A stretch of DNA of 64,000 nucleotides from JASTVH01 sp042862465 (GCA_042862465.1 JASTVH010000008.1:186001-250000), one strand, 5' to 3'; shown: positions 51,106 through 60,039, counted from the first letter of the stretch. The notes: generated by a model not told the origin, from the letters alone. A program made the numbers and translations.

Positions 51106-51843
51106 CTATTTGGGGCGAAAAGCCACAATGTGTCCGGTCCCTTTACCTTTGAATTTCGTTATTTCGAAATCATTGCTTAACATCCGGATGATTTCGGGCA
51201 GTTTGGTGGCGCCATAGGTCCGTGGATCAAAGTCGGGGGCTGCGCGTTTAACAAAGCTTCCGGCGGGAGCTACATTCGCCCAGCCATCTTCATCCTGATA
51301 CTGTTCCCAGGCCTTGCTCAGAACTGCAACCAGCTCCCTGGGATCCGCCGCCCCTTTGTTCGAAGTCTTTCCTGAGTCCTTTTCTTCGGGTGAGGGCGCC
51401 TTCCCCAGATTCTCCGTGTACACGAAGTCATCACATGCATTTCTAAAGGAGATGGGTGTTTTCTTCTCGCCGACACCAAAGACAAATACTTCGGACTCAC
51501 GGAGCCTGGATGCAAGCTTGGTAAAGTCGCTATCGCTGGATACCAGAGCAAAGGCGTCGTACTTCTTTGAATACAGAAGATCCATCGCGTCTATGATCAT
51601 TGACGCATCCGTAGAATTCTTGCCTGTTGTATAGGCAAACTGCTGGATGGGTTGAATGGCCAACTCGTTCAGTGATGTCTTCCAGTTCTTTAAATTCTCG
51701 CTGGACCAATCTCCGTAAGCCCTTTTGATAAGAATATGTCCATGTGCGGAGATCTCATCGAGAATTAGCTTCATCTTTGAGTACTGCGCGTTATCCGCAT
51801 CAATCAAGACAGCTATTTTCTTGTGTTCGTCCAGGTCCTTCAT
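51106..51843 (-). CDS. NYN-domain (LabA/MARF1-like) putative ribonuclease with OST-HTH-like C-terminus
   Basis: The 245-residue protein has a NYN/PIN-like nuclease domain with the acidic residues in VLIDADNAQ, STDASMIIDAMDLL and LVSSDSDFTKLA. The C-terminal part (GWANVAPAGSFVKRAAPDFD, then LPEIIRMLSNDFEI) fits an OST-HTH/LOTUS RNA-binding domain. It would bind and perhaps cut structured RNA. The acidic catalytic positions look intact. Codon use and base composition are lower in GC than the neighbours, hinting at transfer. Confidence 0.9.
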   Translation of the reverse strand: MKDLDEHKKIAVLIDADNAQYSKMKLILDEISAHGHILIKRAYGDWSSENLKNWKTSLNELAIQPIQQFAYTTGKNSTDASMIIDAMDLLYSKKYDAFALVSSDSDFTKLASRLRESEVFVFGVGEKKTPISFRNACDDFVYTENLGKAPSPEEKDSGKTSNKGAADPRELVAVLSKAWEQYQDEDGWANVAPAGSFVKRAAPDFDPRTYGATKLPEIIRMLSNDFEITKFKGKGTGHIVAFRPK

Positions 51844-52066
51844 GTGAGTATTCCAGGTTCAGAGAGATCGTTGGGAAGGTCACAATAGTATGTCCTTCAG
51901 AGATATTGGGTAAGCATCCCGTATGAGCCAGACCGCAAGCAACGCTAGATTGGTCGCAAGCGGTCCCCAAGGGAAAGCTTTGAAAGGCTGCTTTTTACTC
52001 GCCCCATGGGACTTCGGCTTTCCCTGGCTTGGTCATTTGTAAATGGCCGGAGACCCATAGATCGGC

Positions 52067-52756
52067 TCAGACGGAGACCCCGAACAAGCGACCCACGCCT
52101 GCCGTTAATGCCATAGCCAGGGCCCCCCAGAACGTCACCCGCACGGAAGCTATGATGATCGGCGCTCCCCCCGCGCGGGCCGCAATAGCGCCCAGTGTTG
52201 CCAGGAAGACCAGCGAAAATAGGGCGACAAGCGTAATGAGCATGGAAGGTGGCGCGACCCAGGCGGTCAGCAGGGGGGCCAGGGCACCCACCGTAAAGGT
52301 TGCCGCAGAGGACAGTGCCGCCTGGATCGGGCGCGCTTTACCGCTCTCGGTTATGCCGATCTCATCCCTGGCATGCGCCCCCAACGCATCGTGCGCCATC
52401 AGTTGCTCCGCCACCTGATAGGCAAGATCCGGGGCCAGCCCGCGATTTTCATAGATCTGGGCGAGTTCCTTTTTCTCGAACTCCCGGTTTTCCGCCAGCG
52501 ATTTTCTTTCCAGCTCAAGATCGGCCTTTTCCGTGTCCGATTGCGAACTGACCGAGACATATTCTCCGGCGGCCATGGACATGGCCCCGGCCACCAACCC
52601 CGCCAGCCCCGCGAGAAGCACCTCACTCTGGGCCGCGTTTGAAGCCGCAATACCGATAATCAGGCTGCTGGTGGAAACAATGCCGTCATTGGCCCCGAGT
52701 ACCGCGGCCCGTAACCAACCTATGCGATGAGAACGATGGTGTTCCTGCTGTGTCAC
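52067..52756 (-). CDS. VIT1/CCC1-family iron/manganese transporter
   Basis: The 229-residue integral membrane protein has the VIT signature LGANDGIVSTSSLIIGIAAS at helix one, SMAAGEYVSVSSQSD at helix two, and the cytoplasmic metal-binding helical region rich in Glu (ERKSLAENREFEKKELAQIY). Three further helices end the protein. It would move Fe2+ or Mn2+ out of the cytoplasm. No metal regulator site was identified upstream. Confidence 0.92.
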   Translation of the reverse strand: MTQQEHHRSHRIGWLRAAVLGANDGIVSTSSLIIGIAASNAAQSEVLLAGLAGLVAGAMSMAAGEYVSVSSQSDTEKADLELERKSLAENREFEKKELAQIYENRGLAPDLAYQVAEQLMAHDALGAHARDEIGITESGKARPIQAALSSAATFTVGALAPLLTAWVAPPSMLITLVALFSLVFLATLGAIAARAGGAPIIIASVRVTFWGALAMALTAGVGRLFGVSV

Positions 52757-53045
52757 TTGCTTGCCTCATATCCAAAAAAAACCGGTTCGCTCAACTATGG
52801 CATCCAACGCCCGCCTTTGCAGGCAATAACAGCCTGGAGTGAGGCATGGCGAGATCCTTGAGCAGAGGGGGAGGGCGCCAGGGCCTGGAAAGGTGGCGAA
52901 ATCTTAAACCGACCCATGGACCATGCCCCCACGGGTCCGCAGTGGCCGGTTGACTCTCACGGCAACAGGTCTGTAATAAAAGGAATGCTGAAGGATGCAG
53001 TAGCAGGTTGCAGTACCAACAAAAACACGGAAAAGGACAATTTCC

Positions 53046-53873
53046 ATGCAACCCAACAAAGCACTCCTGAACACGGCCCTTCTCTTGCTGATGATGATCA
53101 GCACCCCCTCCCATTCAGACTATGCCTCCGTCAACGGCATCCAGATGTACTACGAAACCCACGGCCGCGGCACGCCCGTCGTGCTCTTGCATGGCGGCTA
53201 TGCCAGTTCGGACATGTGGGCGATTGAAAGCTGGCTGCTGTCCTACCGGTACCGGGTGATCGAAATCGACAGTCGCGGCCACGGGCGGAGTACCGACAGC
53301 GCTGCGCCCATCACCTATGAGCAAATGGCCAGCGATACCTTAACGCTGCTGGATCAGCTCGGCATCAACAACGCCCATTTCGTGGGCTGGAGCGATGGCG
53401 CCGTAATCGCCAGCCAGATCGCCGCGTACCATCCGGAGCGGGTAAACCAGCTGGTCATGTTGGGGGCGGCGTTCAAGGCCGATGCCTACAACGAGGCGTT
53501 CACGCTACTGCTGAATTCAGACCCGCTGTTCAACGGCTTTATCGATCTCATGTTCAAATCGGCCTACACGGCCCTGAATCCGGACCCCGACCACTGGCCG
53601 GTCTTCCGCGACAAGCTGCACGAGCTTTGGCTATCGCCCTGTTATTTCGCCGATGCCCCGGCGGGCTATTGCCTTGAGCCCCTGGAGCAAATTGCTGCGC
53701 CGGCGCTGGTAGTGGTTGGTGAAAATGAGTTGATCAACATGTCCCATACTCAGGCCATTGTTAATTCCATACCGGGTGCTGAGTTACGGACTGTGGCCTA
53801 TGCGGGGCATTTTTTGCCGATCACGCGGCCGTTTCTGACGGCGGGTATTATTCTCGATTTTCTCAATAACTGA
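53046..53873 (+). CDS. Secreted alpha/beta hydrolase
   Basis: The 275-residue protein has a signal peptide (LNTALLLLMMISTPSHSD) and a standard alpha/beta-hydrolase fold: oxyanion HGGYASSDMW, the nucleophile elbow GWSDGA, an acid within VVGENELINM and a final histidine in AGHFLP. It resembles small periplasmic esterases or peptidases. AAGGA precedes ATG 53046. It is followed by a bidirectional-looking terminator and stands alone. Confidence 0.9.
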   Translation: MQPNKALLNTALLLLMMISTPSHSDYASVNGIQMYYETHGRGTPVVLLHGGYASSDMWAIESWLLSYRYRVIEIDSRGHGRSTDSAAPITYEQMASDTLTLLDQLGINNAHFVGWSDGAVIASQIAAYHPERVNQLVMLGAAFKADAYNEAFTLLLNSDPLFNGFIDLMFKSAYTALNPDPDHWPVFRDKLHELWLSPCYFADAPAGYCLEPLEQIAAPALVVVGENELINMSHTQAIVNSIPGAELRTVAYAGHFLPITRPFLTAGIILDFLNN

Positions 53874-53890
53874 AATTGTCTTGCACAAAA

Positions 53891-53941
53891 AAAACGGGGC
53901 AGAACCAATTTAGTGTCATAAATCGGTCTGTCCCGGTTTTT
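53891..53941 (+). terminator. Probable intrinsic terminator after the hydrolase gene
   Basis: AAAACGGGGCAGAACC and GGTCTGTCCCGGTTTT form an imperfect stem with small bulges, ending in TTTTT. It begins 18 bases after the stop codon. Confidence 0.55.
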
Positions 53942-54210
53942 ATATGTCGCGGCCTACCCAATGGTAATGCTATTTAAAAATCTGCAATATCGATATACAT
54001 TGCATGTTGAATTGATTAAAAAGTAGCAAAAACAGTGTGTTGCAATATAACGGGTATCAAAAGCTATTGAGTGATATGAATATGTGTTAGCTATGCTATT
54101 CAAAACATAAAATAAAATAGTTTTGGTGGAATATTTACATATTTGATGTATATTTTTTTGTCGCCTTTAATTAGGCGAGATCAAAAAATAATCGGCTAAG
54201 GATAAATGTA
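53942..54210. other. Strongly AT-rich promoter region of the 469-residue lipoprotein gene
   Basis: This stretch is far lower in GC than the rest of the window, with runs such as TATTTTTTTG and AAAATAAAATAG. It contains several TTGNNN and TATAAT-like strings, so I do not single out one promoter. It contains no gene. The composition suggests silencing by an H-NS-like protein or recent acquisition. Confidence 0.55.
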
Positions 54211-55620
54211 GTGATAAAAAGTAAAAAGATGAGATTGGCGAGCGCTATTTCAATGACAGCTTTGCTGACCGCGTGCGGAGGCGGCGGTAGCGGAGGAAGT
54301 GGTTCCAGTGACCAGGAGCCTCAAGCTCAGGACCAGCCATCTACAACGCAAGTGACCAAAGGCCGTTTTGTAGACAGCCCGGTTTCTGGTCTGCGTTATG
54401 AAGGTAATCAGGGCTCTGCGGGTTGGACGAACAGCCAGGGCGAGTTTGATTACAAAGAGAATGAAATCATTCGTTTCTTCCTGGGGAACAATACGTTACT
54501 CGGCTCTTCTGGCGGTAAATCCATGGTGACTCCGGCGGACTTGCTGGAAAACCAGAATGGCAGCGCTGACCGCAAAACAAACGTGTTGCGTCTGCTCCAG
54601 ACCGTTGATGCGGACGGCGACCCTTCCAATGGTATCGAAATCCCGTCGATTGCCGGTGAGGCCCTGGATGCCGTCAGTCTGGATCTCGACCAGTCGGGTG
54701 ACATGTTCGAGAATTCCGCACCTGTGTCTGAATTGCTTGCCGCGATTAGCAAGAGTGACCTGGTTACAGCAGATGACGCTGAGGCGCACTTTAACGCCAC
54801 CCTAGAGGAATCCGGCAGTGCCCAAACCCCCGGCTTTGCTAATGGCGCGGTGTGGCAAGTGACTGAAACCACCACGGGTTGCGAAGATCAGCCTCAGATC
54901 AAAATTTTCACGTTCGCAAACGACCAGGTCGCTATCCAGGGGAAAGAAATTGATCGCGAGCAAACGGGTACGGACAGCTCCGGTAATCCCGTTTATGGCT
55001 GTGTAGCGTCTACAATCGATTTGACGGCCAGTGCTCAACAGTGGTCACAGATGTTTTGTGCCCAGGCTGATTGCAACAGTCTGAGCGCCGTTAATACCGC
55101 AAAGGAAGACACCGACAGTAACGGCCGCATCTATATCGAATGGCTTGCGGGATCACCACTGATCAAGCGAGAAGTGCGGTATCGGGACGGGAACGGTAAT
55201 TTCAACGGATACAGTCACGATCAAACCCTGATCAAGCTCACTGACGGTGGGGAGACGCCCAGCATTGATATGACCGGCACCTGGAATATGCGCGGTTATG
55301 AAAGTGCCTGTCCGGAAATTGAAGCCCAGGGGACAGTTACATTTAACGAAACCAGCGTGACCACTTCAGGTGAAGAGACCAGCACATCGCCTTGTGCCGT
55401 CGAGAACATTGAAGAAACCGTGAACTACACAGACGCTCCCGATTTTCTGGCTGAGGGACCGGTGTATGCTCCCGCTGATTTGAACAGAGAGTATCCGGAC
55501 CCGGACAACAACGGTGATCGAGTCTTTGTACACTACGATTACAAGACCGATACCGTTACGCGGATCAAGGACCGTGGTGATAACTACTCCACGATCATCC
55601 TGACTCGCGCTTCCAACTAG
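54211..55620 (+). CDS. Secreted lipoprotein with Gly/Ser linker, unknown
   Basis: The protein starts at GTG 54211, eight bases after AAGGA, and has 469 residues. The signal peptide ends in the lipobox LLTAC followed by GGGGSGGSGSS, a flexible surface linker. The first globular part (GRFVDSPVSGLRYEG, then GWTNSQGEFDYKENEIIRFF) resembles domains found in large secreted proteins of marine bacteria. The rest is acidic, low in hydrophobic content, with several cysteine pairs. The overall acidity suits a halophile. It is followed by a strong terminator; function unknown. Confidence 0.8.
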   Translation: MIKSKKMRLASAISMTALLTACGGGGSGGSGSSDQEPQAQDQPSTTQVTKGRFVDSPVSGLRYEGNQGSAGWTNSQGEFDYKENEIIRFFLGNNTLLGSSGGKSMVTPADLLENQNGSADRKTNVLRLLQTVDADGDPSNGIEIPSIAGEALDAVSLDLDQSGDMFENSAPVSELLAAISKSDLVTADDAEAHFNATLEESGSAQTPGFANGAVWQVTETTTGCEDQPQIKIFTFANDQVAIQGKEIDREQTGTDSSGNPVYGCVASTIDLTASAQQWSQMFCAQADCNSLSAVNTAKEDTDSNGRIYIEWLAGSPLIKREVRYRDGNGNFNGYSHDQTLIKLTDGGETPSIDMTGTWNMRGYESACPEIEAQGTVTFNETSVTTSGEETSTSPCAVENIEETVNYTDAPDFLAEGPVYAPADLNREYPDPDNNGDRVFVHYDYKTDTVTRIKDRGDNYSTIILTRASN

Positions 55621-55657
55621 AAGCCTGCCGCTTTAATGGCGGCAGAGAGGGAAGCAG

Positions 55658-55690
55658 GAGGCCCGAATGCAAATGTTCGGGCCTCTTTGT
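55658..55690 (+). terminator. Rho-independent terminator of the lipoprotein gene
   Basis: GAGGCCCGAA and TTCGGGCCTC form a perfect 10-bp stem with an 8-base loop, followed by TTTGT. A second, smaller hairpin (CTGCCGC/GCGGCAG) lies just upstream at about 55624-55644. Confidence 0.85.
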
Positions 55691-55772
55691 CTCAAGGCGC
55701 ACCGCCTAAAGCCTTACTGTAAAAATGGGAAGCCCATCAGCCAGCCGGATTCAATAGGCCGCCACCAGCTCT

Positions 55773-56534
55773 TTACACCGCCGTCGTTCCCCCATCCACG
55801 GGCAGAGCCACACCCGTGGTAAAAGCGGCGCCTTCCGAGCACAGATAAAGTACGGCGGCTGCGACTTCCTCAGGTTGGCCCAGGCGTCCTACCGGGTGCA
55901 GGCCGGCCACGAATTCCGCTTTGCGCGGGTCGGCCTCGGCGGCCCGTTTAAACATCTCGGTGTCGATCACCGCCGGGCAAACAGCGTTCACGCGAATGCC
56001 CTTCTTGGCGTATTCCACCGCAGCCGACTTGGTCAGGCCGATCACCGCATGCTTGCTGGCGCTGTAAATGCTCATCTTGGGTGCGGCACCCAGCCCGGCG
56101 ATGGAGGCGGTGTTGACGATGACCCCACCGCCCTGGGCCAGCATGGCCGGAATCTCGTATTTCATACACTGCCATACGCCCTTGACGTTGATGGCCAGGA
56201 TTTGGTCGAAAGTCTCTTCATCGCCGTCCGCCAGCTTGCTTTGCTCAATCTCGATACCGGCATTGTTGAACGCGAAGTCCAGGCGCCCAAAGTGATCCAC
56301 CGCGCCCTGAACCAGTTGCTCGACATCGGCCTTGCGACGCACGTCGCAGGCAATAAAGAGCGCCTGGCCCCCGGCAGCGCGAATGCCCTCGGCCACCCGC
56401 TCACCCTGATCGCTGTTGATATCCGAGACCACCACCTGCGCGCCTTGCGCTGCAAAAGCTTCCGCCGTGGTCCGGCCAATACCGGCCGCTCCACCTGTGA
56501 CCAGGGCGACCTTTCCGGCAAATGGCTGCGTCAT
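55773..56534 (-). CDS. SDR-family oxidoreductase
   Basis: From ATG 56534 (AAGGAA upstream) the protein has 253 residues with the classical SDR motifs: TGGAAGIGRTTAEAFA for cofactor binding, NNAG, the catalytic serine in NTASIAGLG and YSASK. The ending VALPVDGGTTAV is typical of the FabG-like group. Substrate unknown. It is transcribed toward the lipoprotein gene, which ends convergently. Confidence 0.92.
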   Translation of the reverse strand: MTQPFAGKVALVTGGAAGIGRTTAEAFAAQGAQVVVSDINSDQGERVAEGIRAAGGQALFIACDVRRKADVEQLVQGAVDHFGRLDFAFNNAGIEIEQSKLADGDEETFDQILAINVKGVWQCMKYEIPAMLAQGGGVIVNTASIAGLGAAPKMSIYSASKHAVIGLTKSAAVEYAKKGIRVNAVCPAVIDTEMFKRAAEADPRKAEFVAGLHPVGRLGQPEEVAAAVLYLCSEGAAFTTGVALPVDGGTTAV

Positions 56535-56881
56535 TGCTTGGTTCCTTGTTCGGTTTTTGGAGACAGTGGTGGTCAATAGTAAGGTGGCGTCGGGGGAGGG
56601 AGAACTGACTTTTAGTAATCACGCGTCATAAACAGCGCAAATAGTAGGGTTGGTGTGTTTATTGATGGTGGGAATGAATCCTCCTCCCGCTGCGCACCCT
56701 GGGAAAGCCGTTGTGGGTACCCGGGTGTTCAGACCCCGTTCTTGTTTTCCGGGGCAGCAATGCCCAGTGCTTTACCCAGGATCAGATCTTGGAAATTGAA
56801 TCTTTAAACTGCAATGCAAGGTTCAAGATCTGACCCTGTGGCTGGGCTTGAATAGGTCCGCACCCCGTTTTCAGCGCTAAC
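56535..56881. other. Intergenic region containing repeat copy A
   Basis: Apart from the 138-bp repeat there is no supported gene in these 347 bases. The left part, next to the SDR start, should hold its promoter. Confidence 0.5.
56699..56836 (+). repeat. 138-bp direct repeat, copy A
   Basis: This 138-bp sequence, starting CTGGGAAAGCCGTTGTGGG and ending CAAGATCTGACCC, recurs at 59902-60039 in the same orientation with no gaps and 13 mismatches by my count. Near its right end it contains a pair of inverted arms, TCAGATCTTGGAA and TTCAAGATCTGA. The copies flank the toxin/immunity-like genes. Confidence 0.9.
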
Positions 56882-57232
56882 TCAATAAAAAATTTGATAA
56901 AGAAGGATGCTCCCGGTCATGGCTCCGGCAGACAGGAACAGGCAGCCTGCCAAAAATTTATCGCGCTTGGTGGCGTATTGCCTGACACCTTCAACGTCGA
57001 TGAGCGGATTGTCAGAGCGGTTGAGTTTTCCAAGGGGGAGGAAAATGGCCCAGCAATAACGCATTGTTCTGAAGCCTGCGCCATCCCAACGCGGATTGGC
57101 TTCACCTCTGGCTGCACGTAAACGTTCGATTCGGGCCACGGAGAGCCGAGTGAATGCCAGCCAGGAAACCAGCGAGAGCGGAACCGAGAAAACCGCGATG
57201 GCATATAACACCCACTCCAAACTCAACGTCAC
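56882..57232 (-). CDS. Small two-helix membrane protein, unknown
   Basis: The 116-residue product starts at GTG 57232 after AGGGAC. It has membrane helices near both ends (VLYAIAVFSVPLSLVSWLAF and FLAGCLFLSAGAMTGSILLY) with a positively charged loop between. It is the last gene of the minus-strand cluster inside the direct repeats and follows the glycine-zipper gene by 105 bases. A membrane-resident immunity or helper protein is one possible role; no family is recognised. Confidence 0.65.
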   Translation of the reverse strand: MTLSLEWVLYAIAVFSVPLSLVSWLAFTRLSVARIERLRAARGEANPRWDGAGFRTMRYCWAIFLPLGKLNRSDNPLIDVEGVRQYATKRDKFLAGCLFLSAGAMTGSILLYQIFY

Positions 57233-57287
57233 TGCTTTGTCCCTATTCGAACCCTGTAGCTCAAACAGCTCGCCATGGGGACTTTAA

Positions 57288-57314
57288 GACCAAAGGACGA
57301 TGACCCCTTTGGTC
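57288..57314. repeat. Perfect inverted repeat between two cluster genes
   Basis: GACCAAAGG and CCTTTGGTC flank a 9-base spacer, between the glycine-zipper gene and the small membrane gene. There is no T run on either side, so it is not a typical terminator. Confidence 0.55.
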
Positions 57315-57337
57315 GTAACCCCGGTGGTGCGCTCTGT

Positions 57338-58375
57338 TTACATGGTGCGAAGGAAATCCATGCACTCTTTTTCTTTTCGCCCCGTCCAACCACCGTCGAG
57401 AATATCGATTAGTAGGTTTCTGAGCCCAATGTTCTGGCGAAGTGCTTGATAGGTTGCACCATTAGACCTTTGCACTTTTTTGACATAAAGAATGGCAACA
57501 TCGTCTGCATCGGTCGAATACTTATCCCACAATTGAACAAAAACACTTTTCACTTTTGATAACTCGTAACCGACCTCTCTGAAGAGCGAAGTCGCCAGCT
57601 TTTCTTCGTCAACTCCGAATACGGACGTAAAGCGTGGGAGGAATCCTTTAGCAAATTCCCCGTCAGGGCCAGCAACTTCCACATACACTTGGTCCGCCAT
57701 GAGGGCGCCAAGAATACCGCCAATAATTGCTCCAGCGCCGATACCAGTAGGACCGCCAAACTACACACCCACAGCGGCGCCTCCTGCGATGCTGCCGCCA
57801 AATCCGCCACCGGCATTTGCAAGCTCTCGCCCCGACTGCTTGAGTTTGTTGTCAGCAACCGCAATGTTATAAGTCGCGAGGCATGCGGTTAGAACCCACA
57901 ACCCTCGTGCTGTTTTGCCCAAGGTGCGGGCCGTGTTGTTGACAGCTCTGTTTGGCGCCCCCGAGCGGTCGACGATCTTGAGATAAACTGAAGTGCGTTG
58001 TGTTTCCGTCAGTTCTTGAAAGGGCTTGGAGTGGAGCCGCTTGGAGTAGGTGTCGACCAATTCATCGAGCCTGAGCCCCTGTGTTTTCTTGGCCTTGGCG
58101 AAGGCGCGGCCGACGTCCGAGGATGTTTGTCGGGATAACCCGAGAATCTCGTTTCTCATTTGCTGAGCGGCTCTTGCGGCATCTTTAGCTGTTATGTCCC
58201 CAGCCATGTAGCTTTGCCGTATACCGTCAGACATTTCACGGGTCATTCGAAGGTATTCCGCCCTTGTTCGTGAATCCTGGGTAAATCGATAGGCGAAATT
58301 GACCGCCTGAATCTCCAGTTGCCTTAGCGCTTCCTCGGCCGTAGGGTCAACTGCATACTTCGATGTATCAGACAT
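57338..58375 (-). pseudogene. Glycine-zipper, toxin-like protein interrupted by in-frame TAG
   Basis: One frame of 346 codons runs from ATG 58375 (AAGGAAGG upstream) to the stop at 57338, broken only by TAG at 57761-57763 (codon 205). The first 180 residues are helical and charged (TAEEALRQLEIQAVNFAYRF). The break lies inside a glycine zipper: GGGFGGSIAGGAAVGV before it and FGGPTGIGAGAIIGGILGAL after it. The last part is a small acidic/aromatic domain ending RKEKECMDFLRTM. Glycine zippers of this kind occur in membrane-inserting or pore-forming effectors, so I regard a toxin role as possible. The downstream half also begins with an internal ATG in frame (57700) but no ribosome binding site. 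No known family recognised. Confidence 0.75.
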
Positions 58376-58399
58376 ACAAACCTTCCTTGTTACCAGTTG

Positions 58400-58843
58400 T
58401 CATTCCTTGACGTTGGAGTCTATTGCCAGGTGGTGTTTACCAAAGATTCCATTAGCGGACCTGAATCTCTGCTGAATGTATTTGGAGGGGCTTCGAGACG
58501 CTTTAGACTGAACGGTGACAAATACGACTTCGCCGTCGTGGAACATCATTTTGATCGTGTTATCACTCTGAACTTGCAGGCTTTTGATGATGCCTGGTGC
58601 ATACGGAATCGCACGATGTGTAGTCTCTAGGAGGGAACCGTCCGCCTTGATCAGTGAGATGTGAAACCCTTCTTCAAACGGGCAGTCATCAGAAGTAATG
58701 ATAAGAAACGAGCCGTCCAGTAACCGAAAGGCTTTCTCCAGCACAATGCCGGGGACTCGGCTTATCCTCTTACCATTTTCGTCGAGGAGAGCAGAATCAG
58801 TTTCGGTCACGGGGGAAATCGAATAGCGCGGTAGTTCTTCCAT
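58400..58843 (-). CDS. Unknown protein upstream of the glycine-zipper gene
   Basis: Start ATG 58843 is supported by GGAAGG; the frame extends to a TTG at 58888 but without such a site. The 147-residue protein is soluble and beta-rich (VLEKAFRLLDGSFLIITSDD, SLIKADGSLLETTH, IKMMFHDGEVVFVTVQSK). It lies 24 bases upstream of the glycine-zipper gene, so the two are likely cotranscribed. An immunity or chaperone role would fit the context; nothing in the sequence proves it. Confidence 0.68.
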   Translation of the reverse strand: MEELPRYSISPVTETDSALLDENGKRISRVPGIVLEKAFRLLDGSFLIITSDDCPFEEGFHISLIKADGSLLETTHRAIPYAPGIIKSLQVQSDNTIKMMFHDGEVVFVTVQSKASRSPSKYIQQRFRSANGIFGKHHLAIDSNVKE

Positions 58844-59165
58844 GATAGCCTTCCGAGTCCTTGCGGGCGGCCGCTGATAGTCGCCCAATGTTAGTCGTGA
58901 GTCAATCTGAGGCTTTTAGGTCATTTGGTGGATATTGAATTCATGTGGTCAGCCTCCATTGCCCCTTCTTTGGAGTAGACTGGCGAGTGATGAAAGAGGG
59001 CAGTATGGGAAACTGGGACAGATCTTTTTTGGGACAATAAATAAGTCAGTCTCGGTTTTTTCTGGTGACAGCTGTCAACAACAGCCGCTATTGTAGTCTC
59101 AGTTGCGACTTATTGACCGTTTTGGGGGATGCCCGCAGACCAAAAGACTCTCACCCTATTGGTCC

Positions 59166-59197
59166 TATACTGAGATGCAAGATTCAATACCTGCCCC
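59166..59197 (+). repeat. Partial third copy of the 138-bp repeat (right end only)
   Basis: TATACTGAGATGCAAGATTC and the following AATACCTGCCCC match the last 32 bases of copy B with few changes. The stop codon of the overlapping membrane-protein gene lies inside it, so this repeat end now forms the 3' end of that gene. Confidence 0.6.
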
Positions 59198-59681
59198 CGT
59201 CCTCCTTGGATTCTTTAATTAGACCCCATAGCCGCACATAGTGCTCAGAAAAAGAGTGCATTCTGCTACTCCTGTAAATAAATCTGCATAATGTCGCCAT
59301 TATCAGACCAATTCCGGCAATGTAAATCAAAGAATCGTCGACATACAGCGACCATATGGTGACCAAGAGAAGAAGCAGTGCGTAGATCGTGCTCAACTTA
59401 CATAGAAAACGGGGGCTTCGAGGTTTTCCGCGCGTCAGGAGAAAGCTCGGGTGGATTACGAAAAAGGCGCTGAGTGCGCCTACAGCCATGGTTAAGCCAG
59501 CCGAATCTTCGTGATTAGGAATCGGTTGAACATATAGGGAGTAAATCGATAGAAGCAGGCATGCGTGTGTGACCAGCATGCCAAAAGTACCCAGCAAAAA
59601 CGCTCCCATTCCAGGCGGATAAATAGGGAAATCCTGAACATCAGCAGGTTCTTTGGCATCGCGCCTCATTGACTTCCTCAT
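59184..59681 (-). CDS. Four-helix membrane protein, possible immunity protein
   Basis: The 165-residue protein (from ATG 59681; 59669 and 59723 are alternatives) has four membrane helices: GMGAFLLGTFGMLVTHACLL, LTMAVGALSAFFVIHPSFLL, LSTIYALLLLLVTIWSLYV and SLIYIAGIGLIMATLCRFIY. Its start overlaps the end of the toxin-like fragment upstream by 41 bases. A downstream membrane protein coupled to a small basic C-terminal module is a common arrangement for polymorphic toxin and immunity pairs, which is inference. Its stop lies in a partial copy of the 138-bp repeat. Confidence 0.6.
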   Translation of the reverse strand: MRKSMRRDAKEPADVQDFPIYPPGMGAFLLGTFGMLVTHACLLLSIYSLYVQPIPNHEDSAGLTMAVGALSAFFVIHPSFLLTRGKPRSPRFLCKLSTIYALLLLLVTIWSLYVDDSLIYIAGIGLIMATLCRFIYRSSRMHSFSEHYVRLWGLIKESKEDGGRY

Positions 59682-59871
59682 AAATACCGACTGCCAAGCT
59701 TCGCATGACACCATTGGAGGCATTTCCGGAGAAGCTAAAGAATGCGCCCAACGCGTCTTTTAACTGTTGCTTCGTGGCGTCCGAAATTTGCGTCTTTGTA
59801 TAGCGCTTGGGCACGGTTCCATTTCGCTTGAGGAACTTGAGCATCTTATTGGATATACCCTGCTTATTCAT
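59641..59871 (-). pseudogene. Orphan C-terminal module, probably the end of a truncated gene
   Basis: From ATG 59871 the frame gives 76 residues, basic at the start (NKMLKFLKRNGTVPKRYTK) with QLKDALGAFFSFSGNASNGV after. No ribosome binding site precedes the ATG. The frame stays open upstream (RTRLTEEIVR) until it meets the 138-bp repeat, so it looks like the 3' end of a longer gene cut off by that repeat. The overlapping membrane gene downstream supports a toxin-module and immunity reading, but the family is unknown. Confidence 0.5.
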
Positions 59872-59901
59872 GCGTACGATTTCTTCGGTGAGCCGTGTTC
59901 T

Positions 59902-60039
59902 CTGGGAAAGCCGTTGTGGGTACCCGGGCGTTCAGACCCCGTTCTTGTTTTCAGGGGCAGCATTGCCCAGCACTTTATCCGGAATCAGATCTTGGAAATT
60001 GTATTTTTATACTGAAATGCAAGATTCAAGATCTGACCC
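59902..60039 (+). repeat. 138-bp direct repeat, copy B
   Basis: Same orientation as copy A, 125 of 138 bases identical by my count. Its left end abuts the truncated toxin-like fragment and its right end lies 37 bases from the first attC site. The arms TCAGATCTTGGAA and TTCAAGATCTGA are kept. Confidence 0.9.
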
